The notes under the pieces are model-generated. The model worked only from the letters and a program-made list of their open reading frames with translations. It had not been told where the DNA came from and did not search any database. From contig CANTUQ010000331.1 of the NCBI GenBank assembly GCA_947683425.1, positions 284,092 to 348,091 of the forward strand: a DNA stretch of 64,000 bases, in the 5' to 3' direction. This document shows, piece after piece, positions 1-12,871 of the stretch. Source of the DNA: Excoecaria cochinchinensis. Lineage: Eukaryota > Streptophyta > Magnoliopsida > Malpighiales > Euphorbiaceae. Position numbers and translations under genes: made by a program. The first letter of the stretch is position 1. Every line of letters starts with the position of its first letter.

Positions 1-760
1 ATTTTGACGATTTTCCCTAGTGGTACCCCTAGGGAAATCCGTAAAAATTCGTCGGATTCCGACGAAACCAATTCTCGATGCGTTGGGACCGGCGAGCCTC
101 CAGTAGCTGTTCCAATCGAGTTTCCCTAAATTACTGGACTCGGATCCAAAATTTCACCACTTTTTGCGATTTCTCGATTTTGGCCATTTTTCCTAGTGGT
201 ACCCATAGGGAAATCCGTAAAAATTCGTCGGATTCCGACGAAGCCGATTCTCGATGCGTTGTGACCGGCGAGCCTCCAGTAGCTGTTCCAATCGAGTTTC
301 CCTGAATTATTGGACTCGGATCCAAAATTTCACCACTTTTTGCGATTTCTCGATTTTGGCGATTTTCCCTAGTGGTACCCCTAAGGAAATCCGTAAAAAT
401 TCGTCGGATTCCGACGAAGCCGATTCTCGATGCGTTGTGACCGGCGAGCCTCCAGTAGCTGTTCCAATCGAGTTTCCCTGAATTATTGGACTCGGATAAG
501 AAATTTCACCACTTTTTGCGAAAACTCGATTTTGGCGATTTTCCCTAGTGGTACCCCTAGGGAAAATTCGTCGGATTCCGACAAAACCTATTCTCGATGC
601 GTTGTGACCGGCGAGCCTCCAGTAGTTATTCCAATCGAGTTTCCCTGAATTATTGGACTCGGATCCAAAAGTTCACCACTTTTTGCGATTTCTCGATTTT
701 GGCGATTTTCCCTAGTGGTACCCCAAGGGAAAATTCGTCGGATTCCGACGAAGCCGATTC
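1..760 (+). repeat. Left copy of a repeat with 2901-bp spacing (17 monomers)
   Basis: Bases 1-760 match 2902-3661 with the same order of monomer types and shared rare variants (GACGAAACCAATTC, TGCGAAAACTCG, AAAAGTTCACC). I noticed about ten substitutions between the copies. The window edge truncates this copy, so the full unit may be longer. Confidence 0.8.
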
Positions 761-2901
761 TCGATGCGTTGTGACCGGCGAGCCTCCAGTAGCTGTTCCA
801 ATCGAGTTTCCCTGAATTATTGGACTCGGATCCAAAATTTCACCACTTTTTGCGATTTCTCGATTTTGGCGATTTTCCCTAGTGGTACCCCTAGGGAAAA
901 TTCGTCGGATTCCGACGAAGCCGATTCTCGATGCGTTGTGACCGGCGAGCCTCCAGTAGCATTTCCAATCGAGTTTCCCTGAATTATTGGACTCGGATCC
1001 AAAATTTCACCACTTTTTACGATTTCTCGATTTTTGCGATTTTTCCTAGTGGTACCCCTAGGGAAAATTCGTCGGATTCCCACGAAGCCGATTCTCGATG
1101 TGTTGTGACCAGCGAGCCTCCAGTAGCTGTTCCAATCGAGTTTCCCTGAATTATTGGACTCGGATCCAAAATTTCACCACTTTTAACGATTTCTCGATTT
1201 TGGCGATTTTCCCTAGTGGTACATCTAGGGAAAATTCGTCGGATTCCGACGAAGCTGATTCTCGATGCGTTGTGACCGGCGAGCCTCCAGTAGCTATTCC
1301 AATCGAGTTTCCCTGAATTATTGGACTCGGATCCAAAATTTCACCACTTTTTGCGATTTCTCGATTTTGGCGATTTTCCCTAGTGGTACCCCTAGGGAAA
1401 TCCGTAAAAATTCGTCGGATTCCGATGAAGCCGATTCTCGATGCGTTGTGACCGGCGAGCCTCCAGTAGCGGTTCCAATCGAGTTTCCCTGAATTATTGG
1501 ACTCGAATCCAAAATTTCACCACTTTTTGCGATTTCTCGATTTTGGCGATTTTCCCTAGTGTTACCCCAAGGGAAAATTCGTCGGATTCCGACGAAACCG
1601 ATTCTTGATGCGTTGTGACCGGCGAGCCTCTAGTAGCTGTTCAAATTGAGTTTCCCTTAATTATTGGACTCGGATCCAAAATTTCACCACTTTTTGCGAT
1701 TTCTCGATTTTGGCGATTTTTCCTAGTGGTACCCCTAGGGAAAATTCGTCGGATTCCGACGAAGCCGATTCTCGATGCGTTGTGACCGGCGAGCCTCCAG
1801 TAGCTGTTCCAATCGAGTTTCCCTGAATTATTTGACTCAGATCCAAAATTTCACCACTTTTTGCGATTTCTCGATTTTGGCGATTTTCCCTAGTGGTACC
1901 CCTAGGGAAAATTCGTCGGATTCCGACGAAGCTGATTCTCGATGCGTTGTGACCGGCGAGCCTCCAGTAGCTGTTCCAATTGAGTTTCGCTGAATTATTT
2001 GACTCGGATCCAAAATTTCACCACTTTTCGCGATTTCTCGATTTTGGCGATTTTCCCTAGTGGTACCCCTAGGGAAATCCGTAAAAATTCATCGTATTCC
2101 GACAAAGCCGATTCTCGATGCGTTGTGACCGACGAGCCTCCAGTAGCTGTAACAATCGAGTTTCCCTGAATTATTGGACTCGGATCAAAAATTTCACCAC
2201 TTTTTGCGATTTATCGATTTTGGCGATTTTCCCTAGTGGTACCCCTAGGGAAAATTCGTCGGATTCCGACGAAGCCGATTCTCGATGCGTTGTGACCGGC
2301 GAGCCTCCAGTAGCATTTCCAATCGAGTTTCCCTGAATTATTGGACTCGGATCCAAAATTTCACCACTTTTTGCGATTTCTCGATTTTGGCGATTTTCCC
2401 TAGTGGTACCCCTAGGAAAATCCGTAAAAATTAGTCGGATTCCGACGAAGCCGATTCTCGATGCGTTGTGACCGGCGAGCCTCCAGTAGCTGTTCCAATC
2501 GAGTTTCCCTGAATTATTGGACTCGGATCCAAAATTTTACCACTTTTTGCGATTTCTCGATTTTGGCGATTTTCCCTAGTGGTACCCTAAGGAAATCCGT
2601 AAAAATTCGTCGGATTCCGACGAAGCCGATTCTCGATGCGTGTTGACCGGCGAGCCTCCAGTAGCTGTCCCAATCGAGTTTCCCCGAATTATTGGACTCG
2701 GATCCAAAATTTTACCACTTTTTGCGATTTCTCGATTTTGGCGATTTTCTTTAGTGGTACCCCTAGGGAAAGTTCGTCGGATTTCGACGAAGCCGATTCT
2801 CGATGCGTTGTGACCGGCGAGCCTCCAGTAGCTGTTCCAATCGAGTTTCCCCGAATTATTGGACTCGGATCCAAAATTTCACCACTTTTTGCGATTTCTC
2901 G

Positions 2902-3661
2902 ATTTTGACGATTTTCCCTAGTGGTACCCCTAGGGAAATCCGTAAAAATTCGTCGGATTCCGACGAAACCAATTCTCGATGCGTTGTGACCGGCGAGCCT
3001 CCAGTAGCTGTTCCAATCGAGTTTCCCTAAATTACTGGACTCGGATCCAAAATTTCACCACTTTTTGCGATTTCTCGATTTTGGCCATTTTCCCTAGTGG
3101 TACCCCTAGGGAAATCCGTAAAAATTCGTCGGATTCCGACGAAGCCGATTCTCGATGCGTTGTGACCGGCGAGCCTCCAGTAGCTGTTCCAATCGAGTTT
3201 CCCTGAATTATTGGACTCGGATCCAAAATTTCACCACTTTTTGCGATTTCTCGATTTTGGCAATTTTCCCTAGTGGTACCCCTAAGGAAATCCGTAAAAA
3301 TTCGTCGGATTCCGACGAAGCCGATTCTCGATGCGTTGTGACCGGCGAGCCTCCAGTAGCTGTTCCAATCGAGTTTCCCTGAATTATTGGACTCGGATCA
3401 AAAATTTCACCACTTTTTGCGAAAACTCGATTTTGGCGATTTTCCCTAGTGGTACCCCTAGGAAAAATTCGTCAGATTCCAACGAAACCTATTCTCGATG
3501 CGTTGTGACCGGCGAGCCTCCAGTAGTTGTTCCAATCGAGTTTCCCTGAATTATTGGACTCGGATCCAAAAGTTCACCACTTTTTGCGATTTCTCGATTT
3601 TGGCGATTTTCCCTAGTGGTACCCCAAGGGAAAATTCGTCGGATTCCGACGAAGCCGATTC
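2902..3661 (+). repeat. Right copy of the 2901-bp spaced repeat
   Basis: It is the partner of bases 1-760. It ends where HOR-A begins. The next monomer (3665) is of a different type from the one that follows the left copy (764). Confidence 0.8.
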
Positions 3662-3664
3662 TCG

Positions 3665-6600
3665 ATGCGTTGTGACCGGCGAGCCTCCAGTAGCTGTTCC
3701 AATCGAGTTTCCCTGAATTATTGGACTCGGATCCAAAATTTCACCACTTTTTGCGAAAACTCGATTTTGGCGATTTTCCCTAGTGGTACCCCTAGGGAAA
3801 ATTCGTCGGATTCCGACGAAACCTATTCTCGATGCGTTGTGACCGGCGAGCCTCCAGTAGTTGTTCCAATCGAGTTTCCCTGAATTATTGGACTCGGATC
3901 CAAAATTTCACCACTTTTTGCGATTTCCCGATTTTGGCGATTTTCCCTAGTGGTACCCCTAGGGAAAATTCGTCGGATTCCGACGACGCCGATTCTCGAT
4001 GCGTTGTGACCGGCGAGCCTCCAGTAGCTGTTCCAATCGAGTTTCCCTGAATTATTGGACTCGGATCAAAAATTTCACCACTTTTTGCGATTTCTCGATT
4101 TTATGGATTTTCCCTAGTGGTACCCCTAGGAAAATCCGTAAAAATTCGTCGGATTCCGACGAAGCCGATTCTCGATGCGTTGTGACCGATGAGCCTCCAG
4201 TAGCTGTTCCAATCGAGTTTCCCTGAATTATTGGACTCGGATCCAAAATTTCACCACTTTTTGCGATTTCTCGATTTTGGCGATTTTCCCTAGTGGTACC
4301 CCTAGGGAAAATTTGTCGGATTCCGACGAAGCCGATTCTCGATGCGTTGTGACCGGCGAGCCTCCAGTAGCTGTTCCAATCAAGTTTCCCTGAATTATTG
4401 GATTCGGATCCAAAATTTCACCACTTTTTGCGATTTCTCGATTTTGGCGATTTTCCCTAGTGGTACCCCTAGGAAAATCCGTAAAAATTCGTCGGATTCC
4501 GACGAAGCCGATTCTCGATGCGTTGTGACCAACGAGCCTCCAGTAGCTGTTCCAATCGAGTTTCCCTGAATTATTGGACTCGGATCCAAAATTTCACCAC
4601 TTTTTGCGATTTCTCGATTTTGGCGATTTTCCCTAGTGGTACCCCTAGGGAAAATTCGTCGGATTCCGACGAAGCCGATTCTCGATGCGTTGTGACCGGC
4701 GAGACTCCTGTAGCATTTCCAATCAAGTTTCCCTGAATTATTGGACTCGGATCAAAAATTTCACCACTTTTTGCGATTTCTCGATTTTGGCAATTTTCCC
4801 TAGTGGTACCCCTAGGGAAATCCGTAAAAATTCGTCGGATTCCGACGAAGCTGATTCTCAATGCGTTGCGACCGGCGAGCCTCCAGTAGCTGTTCCAATC
4901 GAGTTTCCCTGAATTATTGGACTCGGATCCAAAATTTCACCACTTTTTTCGATTTCTCGATTTTGGCGATTTTCCCTAGTGGTACCCCTAAGGAAATCCG
5001 TAAAAATTCGTCGAATTCCAACGAAGCCGATTCTCGATGCGTTGTGACCGGCGAGCCTCCAGTAGCGGTTCCAATCGAGTTTCCCTGAATTATTGGACTC
5101 GGTTCCAAAATTTCACCACTTTTTACGATTTCTCGATTTTAGCGATTTTCCCTAGTGGTACCCCTAGGGAAAATTCGTCGGATTCCGACGAAGCCGATTC
5201 TCGATGCGTTGTGACCGGCGAGCCTCCAGTAGCTGTTCCAATCGAGTTTCCCTGAATTATTGGACTCGGATCCAAAATTTCCCCACTTTTTACGATTTCT
5301 CGATTTTGGCGATTTTCCCTAGTGGTACATCTAGGGAAAATTCGTCGGATTCCGACGAAGCTGATTCTTGATGCGTTGTGACCGGCGAGCCTCCAGTAGC
5401 TATTCCAATCGAGTTTCCCTGAATTATTGGACTCGGATCAAAAATTTCACCACTTTTTGCGATTTCTCGATTTTGGCGATTTTCCCTAGTGGTACCCCTA
5501 GGGAAATCCGTAAAAATTCGTCGGATTCCGATGAAGCCGATTCTCGATGCGTTGTGACCGGCGAGCCTCCAGTAGCGGTTCCAATCGAGTTTCCCTGAAT
5601 TATTGGACTCGAATCCAAAATTTCACCACTTTTTGCGATTTCTCGATTTTGGCGATTTTCCCTAGTGTTACCCCAAGGGAAAATTCTTCGGATTCCGACG
5701 AAACCGATTCTCGATGCGTTGTGACCGACGAGCCTCTAGTAGCTGTTCCAATTGAGTTTCCCTTAATTATTGGACTCGGATCCAAAATTTTACCACTTTT
5801 TGCGATTTCTCGATTTTGGCGATTTTTCCTAGTGGTACCCCTAGGGAAAATTCGTTGGATTCCGACGAAGCCGATTCTCGATGCGTTGTGACCGGCGAGC
5901 CTCCAGTAGCTGTTCCAATCGAGTTTCCCTGAATTATTGGACTCGGATCCAAAATTTCACCACTTTTTGCGATTTCTCGATTTTGGCGATTTTTCCTAGT
6001 GGTACCCCTAGGGAAAATTCGTCGGATTCCGAAGAAGCCGATTCTCGATGCGTTGTGACCGGCGAGCCTCCAGTAGCTGTCCCAATCGAGTTTCCCTGAA
6101 TTATTGGACTCGGATCCAAAATTTCACTACTTTTTGCGATTTCTCGATTTTGGCGATTTTCCCTAGTGGTACCCCTAGGGAAAATTCGTCGGATTCCGAC
6201 GATGCTGCTTCTCGATGCGTTGTGACCGGCGAGCCTCCAGTAGCTGTTCCAATTGAGTTTCGCTGAATTATTGGACTCGGATCCAAAATTTCACCACTTT
6301 TTGCGATTTCTCGATTTTGGCAATTTTCCCTAGTGGTACCCCTAGGGAAATCCGTAAAAATTCGTCGTATTCCAACGAAGCCGATTCTCGATGCGTTGTG
6401 ACCGACGAGCCTCCAGTAGCTGTTCCAATCGAGTTTCCCTGAATTATTGGACTCGGATCCAAAATTTCATCACTTTTTGCGATTTCTCGATTTTGGCGAT
6501 TTTCCCTAGTGGTACCCCTAGGGAAAATTCGTCGGATTCCGACGAAGCCGATTCTCGATGCGTTGTGACCGGCGAGCCTCCAGTAGCATTTCCAATCGAG

Positions 6601-6733
6601 TTTCCCTGAATTATTGGACTCGGATCCAAAATTTCACCACTTTTTGCGATTTCTCGATTTTGGCGATTTTCCCTAGTGGTACACCTAGGGAAATCCGTAA
6701 AAATTCGTCGGATTCCGACGAAGCCGATTCTCG
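3665..6733 (+). repeat. HOR-A copy 1 (18 monomers, 3069 bp)
   Basis: Eighteen monomers in the order S S L S L S L L S S L S S S S L S L: 11 x 167 plus 7 x 176 gives 3069. Diagnostic members are the TGCGAAAACTCG monomer (first), ATGGATTTTCC (third), GAGACTCCTGTAGC (seventh) and GGTACACCTAGGG (last). A private variant of this copy is AGGAAAATCC at 4471, where the other copies read AGGGAAATCC. Confidence 0.95.
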
Positions 6734-9700
6734 ATGCGTTGTGACCGGCGAGCCTCCAGTAGCTGTTCCAATCGAGTTTCCCTGAATTATTGGACTCGGA
6801 TCCAAAATTTCACCACTTTTTGCGAAAACTCGATTTTGGCGATTTTCCCTAGTGGTACCCCTAGGGAAAATTCGTCGGATTCCGACGAAACCTATTCTCG
6901 ATGCGTTGTGACCGGCGAGCCTCCAGTAGTTATTCCAATCGAGTTTCCCTGAATTATTGGACTCGGATCCAAAATTTCACCACTTTTTGCGATTTCCCGA
7001 TTTTGGCGATTTTCCCTAGTGGTACCCCTAGGGAAAATTCGTCGGATTCCGACGACGCCGATTCTCGATGCGTTGTGACCGGCGAGCCTCCAGTAGCTGT
7101 TCCAATCGAGTTTCCCTGAATTATTGGACTCGGATCAAAAATTTCACCACTTTTTGCGATTTCTCGATTTTATGGATTTTCCCTAGTGGTACCCCTAGGA
7201 AAATCCGTAAAAATTCGTCGGATTCCGACGAAGCCGATTCTCGATGCGTTGTGACCGATGAGCCTCCAGTAGCTGTTCCAATCGAGTTTCCCTGAATTAT
7301 TGGACTCGGATCCAAAATTTCACCACTTTTTGCGATTTCTCGATTTTGGCGATTTTCCCTAGTGGTACCCCTAGGGAAAATTTGTCGGATTCCGACGAAG
7401 CCGATTCTCGATGCGTTGTGACCGGCGAGCCTCCAGTAGCTGTTCCAATCAAGTTTCCCTGAATTATTGGATTCGGATCCAAAATTTCACCACTTTTTGC
7501 GATTTCTCGATTTTGGCGATTTTCCCTAGTGGTACCCCTAGGGAAATCCGTAAAAATTCGTCGGATTCCGACGAAGCCGATTCTCGATGCGTTGTGACCA
7601 ACGAGCCTCCAGTAGCTGTTCCAATCGAGTTTCCCTGAATTATTGGACTCGGATCCAAAATTTCACCACTTTTTGCGATTTCTCGATTTTGGCGATTTTC
7701 CCTAGTGGTACCCCTAGGGAAAATTCGTCGGATTCCGACGAAGCCGATTCTCGATGCGTTGTGACCGGCGAGACTCCTGTAGCATTTCCAATCAAGTTTC
7801 CCTGAATTATTGGACTCGGATCAAAAATTTCACCACTTTTTGCGATTTCTCGATTTTGGCAATTTTCCCTAGTGGTACCCCTAGGGAAATCCGTAAAAAT
7901 TCGTCGGATTCCGACGAAGCTGATTCTCAATGCGTTGCGACCGGCGAGCCTCCAGTAGCTGTTCCAATCGAGTTTCCCTGAATTATTGGACTCGGATCCA
8001 AAATTTCACCACTTTTTTCGATTTCTCGATTTTGGCGATTTTCCCTAGTGGTACCCCTAAGGAAATCCGTAAAAATTCGTCGAATTCCAACGAAGCCGAT
8101 TCTCGATGCGTTGTGACCGGCGAGCCTCCAGTAGCGGTTCCAATCGAGTTTCCCTGAATTATTGGACTCGGTTCCAAAATTTCACCACTTTTTACGATTT
8201 CTCGATTTTAGCGATTTTCCCTAGTGGTACCCCTAGGGAAAATTCGTCGGATTCCGACGAAGCCGATTCTCGATGCGTTGTGACCGGCGAGCCTCCAGTA
8301 GCTGTTCCAATCGAGTTTCCCTGAATTATTGGACTCGGATCCAAAATTTCCCCACTTTTTACGATTTCTCGATTTTGGCGATTTTCCCTAGTGGTACATC
8401 TAGGGAAAATTCGTCGGATTCCGACGAAGCTGATTCTTGATGCGTTGTGACCGGCGAGCCTCCAGTAGCTATTCCAATCGAGTTTCCCTGAATTATTGGA
8501 CTCGGATCAAAAATTTCACCACTTTTTGCGATTTCTCGATTTTGGCGATTTTCCCTAGTGGTACCCCTAGGGAAATCCGTAAAAATTCGTCGGATTCCGA
8601 TGAAGCCGATTCTCGATGCGTTGTGACCGGCGAGCCTCCAGTAGCGGTTCCAATCGAGTTTCCCTGAATTATTGGACTCGAATCCAAAATTTCACCACTT
8701 TTTGCGATTTCTCGATTTTGGCGATTTTCCCTAGTGTTACCCCAAGGGAAAATTCTTCGGATTCCGACGAAACCGATTCTCGATGCGTTGTGACCGACAA
8801 GCCTCTAGTAGCTGTTCCAATTGAGTTTCCCTTAATTATTGGACTCGGATCCAAAATTTTACCACTTTTTGCGATTTCTCGATTTTGGCGATTTTTCCTA
8901 GTGGTACCCCTAGGGAAAATTCGTTGGATTCCGACGAAGCCGATTCTCGATGCGTTGTGACCGGCGAGCCTCCAGTAGCTGTTCCAATCGAGTTTCCCTG
9001 AATTATTGGACTCGGATCCAAAATTTCACCACTTTTTGCGATTTCTCGATTTTGGCGATTTTTCCTAGTGGTACCCCTAGGGAAAATTCGTCGGATTCCG
9101 AAGAAGCCGATTCTCGATGCGTTGTGACCGGCGAGCCTCCAGTAGCTGTCCCAATCGAGTTTCCCTGAATTATTGGACTCGGATCCAAAATTTCACTACT
9201 TTTTGCGATTTCTCGATTTTGGCGATTTTCCCTAGTGGTACCCCTAGGGAAAATTCGTCGGATTCCGACGATGCTGCTTCTCGATGCGTTGTGACCGGCG
9301 AGCCTCCAGTAGCTGTTCCAATTGAGTTTCGCTGAATTATTGGACTCGGATCCAAAATTTCACCACTTTTTGCGATTTCTCGATTTTGGCAATTTTCCCT
9401 AGTGGTACCCCTAGGGAAATCCGTAAAAATTCGTCGTATTCCAACGAAGCCGATTCTCGATGCGTTGTGACCGACGAGCCTCCAGTAGCTGTTCCAATCG
9501 AGTTTCCCTGAATTATTGGACTCGGATCCAAAATTTCATCACTTTTTGCGATTTCTCGATTTTGGCGATTTTCCCTAGTGGTACCCCTAGGGAAAATTCG
9601 TCGGATTCCGACGAAGCCGATTCTCGATGCGTTGTGACCGGCGAGCCTCCAGTAGCATTTCCAATCGAGTTTCCCTGAATTATTGGACTCGGATCCAAAA

Positions 9701-9802
9701 TTTCACCACTTTTTGCGATTTCTCGATTTTGGCGATTTTCCCTAGTGGTACACCTAGGGAAATCCGTAAAAATTCGTCGGATTCCGACGAAGCCGATTCT
9801 CG
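6734..9802 (+). repeat. HOR-A copy 2
   Basis: It has the same 18-monomer order as copy 1 at exactly 3069 bp distance. Private variants seen are AGTAGTTATTCC near 6930 (copies 1, 3 and 4 read TTGTTCC) and GACCGACAAGCC near 8791. Confidence 0.95.
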
Positions 9803-12800
9803 ATGCGTTGTGACCGGCGAGCCTCCAGTAGCTGTTCCAATCGAGTTTCCCTGAATTATTGGACTCGGATCCAAAATTTCACCACTTTTTGCGAAAACTC
9901 GATTTTGGCGATTTTCCCTAGTGGTACCCCTAGGGAAAATTCGTCGGATTCCGACGAAACCTATTCTCGATGCGTTGTGACCGGCGAGCCTCCAGTAGTT
10001 GTTCCAATCGAGTTTCCCTGAATTATTGGACTCGGATCCAAAATTTCACCACTTTTTGCGATTTCCCGATTTTGGCGATTTTCCCTAGTGGTACCCCTAG
10101 GGAAAATTCGTCGGATTCCGACGACGCCGATTCTCGATGCGTTGTGACCGGCGAGCCTCCAGTAGCTGTTCCAATCGAGTTTCCCTGAATTATTGGACTC
10201 GGATCAAAAATTTCACCACTTTTTGCGATTTCTCGATTTTATGGATTTTCCCTAGTGGTACCCCTAGGAAAATCCGTAAAAATTCGTCGGATTCCGACGA
10301 AGCCGATTCTCGATGCGTTGTGACCGATGAGCCTCCAGTAGCTGTTCCAATCGAGTTTCCCTGAATTATTGGACTCGGATCCAAAATTTCACCACTTTTT
10401 GCGATTTCTCGATTTTGGCGATTTTCCCTAGTGGTACCCCTAGGGAAAATTTGTCGGATTCCGACGAAGCCGATTCTCGATGCGTTGTGACCGGCGAGCC
10501 TCCAGTAGCTGTTCCAATCAAGTTTCCCTGAATTATTGGATTCGGATCCAAAATTTCACCACTTTTTGCGATTTCTCGATTTTGGCGATTTTCCCTAGTG
10601 GTACCCCTAGGGAAATCCGTAAAAATTCGTCGGATTCCGACGAAGCCGATTCTCGATGCGTTGTGACCAACGAGCCTCCAGTAGCTGTTCCAATCGAGTT
10701 TCCCTGAATTATTGGACTCGGATCCAAAATTTCACCACTTTTTGCGATTTCTCGATTTTGGCGATTTTCCCTAGTGGTACCCCTAGGGAAAATTCGTCGG
10801 ATTCCGACGAAGCCGATTCTCGATGCGTTGTGACCGGCGAGACTCCTGTAGCATTTCCAATCAAGTTTCCCTGAATTATTGGACTCGGATCAAAAATTTC
10901 ACCACTTTTTGCGATTTCTCGATTTTGGCAATTTTCCCTAGTGGTACCCCTAGGGAAATCCGTAAAAATTCGTCGGATTCCGACGAAGCTGATTCTCAAT
11001 GCGTTGCGACCGGCGAGCCTCCAGTAGCTGTTCCAATCGAGTTTCCCTGAATTATTGGACTCGGATCCAAAATTTCACCACTTTTTTCGATTTCTCGATT
11101 TTGGCGATTTTCCCTAGTGGTACCCCTAAGGAAATCCGTAAAAATTCGTCGAATTCCAACGAAGCCGATTCTCGATGCGTTGTGACCGGCGAGCCTCCAG
11201 TAGCGGTTCCAATCGAGTTTCCCTGAATTATTGGACTCGGTTCCAAAATTTCACCACTTTTTACGATTTCTCGATTTTAGCGATTTTCCCTAGTGGTACC
11301 CCTAGGGAAAATTCGTCGGATTCCGACGAAGCCGATTCTCGATGCGTTGTGACCGGCGAGCCTCCAGTAGCTGTTCCAATCGAGTTTCCCTGAATTATTG
11401 GACTCGGATCCAAAATTTCCCCACTTTTTACGATTTCTCGATTTTGGCGATTTTCCCTAGTGGTACATCTAGGGAAAATTCGTCGGATTCCGACGAAGCT
11501 GATTCTTGATGCGTTGTGACCGGCGAGCCTCCAGTAGCTATTCCAATCGAGTTTCCCTGAATTATTGGACTCGGATCAAAAATTTCACCACTTTTTGCGA
11601 TTTCTCGATTTTGGCGATTTTCCCTAGTGGTACCCCTAGGGAAATCCGTAAAAATTCGTCGGATTCCGATGAAGCCGATTCTCGATGCGTTGTGACCGGC
11701 GAGCCTCCAGTAGCGGTTCCAATCGAGTTTCCCTGAATTATTGGACTCGAATCCAAAATTTCACCACTTTTTGCGATTTCTCGATTTTGGCGATTTTCCC
11801 TAGTGTTACCCCAAGGGAAAATTCTTCGGATTCCGACGAAACCGATTCTCGATGCGTTGTGACCGACGAGCCTCTAGTAGCTGTTCCAATTGAGTTTCCC
11901 TTAATTATTGGACTCGGATCCAAAATTTTACCACTTTTTGCGATTTCTCGATTTTGGCGATTTTTCCTAGTGGTACCCCTAGGGAAAATTCGTTGGATTC
12001 CGACGAAGCCGATTCTCGATGCGTTGTGACCGGCGAGCCTCCAGTAGCTGTTCCAATCGAGTTTCCCTGAATTATTGGACTCGGATCCAAAATTTCACCA
12101 CTTTTTGCGATTTCTCGATTTTGGCGATTTTTCCTAGTGGTACCCCTAGGGAAAATTCGTCGGATTCCGAAGAAGCCGATTCTCGATGCGTTGTGACCGG
12201 CGAGCCTCCAGTAGCTGTCCCAATTGAGTTTCCCTGAATTATTGGACTCGGATCCAAAATTTCACTACTTTTTGCGATTTCTCGATTTTGGCGATTTTCC
12301 CTAGTGGTACCCCTAGGGAAAATTCGTCGGATTCCGACGATGCTGCTTCTCGATGCGTTGTGACCGGCGAGCCTCCAGTAGCTGTTCCAATTGAGTTTCG
12401 CTGAATTATTGGACTCGGATCCAAAATTTCACCACTTTTTGCGATTTCTCGATTTTGGCAATTTTCCCTAGTGGTACCCCTAGGGAAATCCGTAAAAATT
12501 CGTCGTATTCCAACGAAGCCGATTCTCGATGCGTTGTGACCGACGAGCCTCCAGTAGCTGTTCCAATCGAGTTTCCCTGAATTATTGGACTCGGATCCAA
12601 AATTTCATCACTTTTTGCGATTTCTCGATTTTGGCGATTTTCCCTAGTGGTACCCCTAGGGAAAATTCGTCGGATTCCGACGAAGCCGATTCTCGATGCG
12701 TTGTGACCGGCGAGCCTCCAGTAGCATTTCCAATCGAGTTTCCCTGAATTATTGGACTCGGATCCAAAATTTCACCACTTTTTGCGATTTCTCGATTTTG

Positions 12801-12871
12801 GCGATTTTCCCTAGTGGTACACCTAGGGAAATCCGTAAAAATTCGTCGGATTCCGACGAAGCCGATTCTCG
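9803..12871 (+). repeat. HOR-A copy 3
   Basis: It has the same 18-monomer order at 3069 bp distance. The private variant seen is CCCAATTGAG near 12223, where the other copies read CCCAATCGAG. Confidence 0.95.

Larger units (their letters stand above)
1..3664 (+). repeat. Left heterogeneous block, 21 complete monomers
   Basis: This stretch mixes S and L monomers with more private substitutions than the blocks to its right. Positions 1098-2460 resemble a stretch of HOR-A with one S monomer missing. They share GGTACATCTAGGG at 1218, AGTGTTACCCCAAGGG at 1557 and the TTGAGTTTCGCTG variant at 1980. The monomer at 2461 is 175 bp because of a one-base loss in GGTACCCTAAGG. The same variant recurs at 16117, 21103, 25886 and 30872. 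Confidence 0.85.

Noticed and set aside
78..305. Recurrent open frames of about 72-75 codons on the plus strand, one per monomer, with an antisense partner of 61-64 codons
   Set aside because: They recur with every monomer on both strands at once, overlap the next monomer, and change frame at each boundary because 167 and 176 both leave remainder 2 on division by 3. They have no codon-position bias in their variants. They follow from a monomer with few stops.
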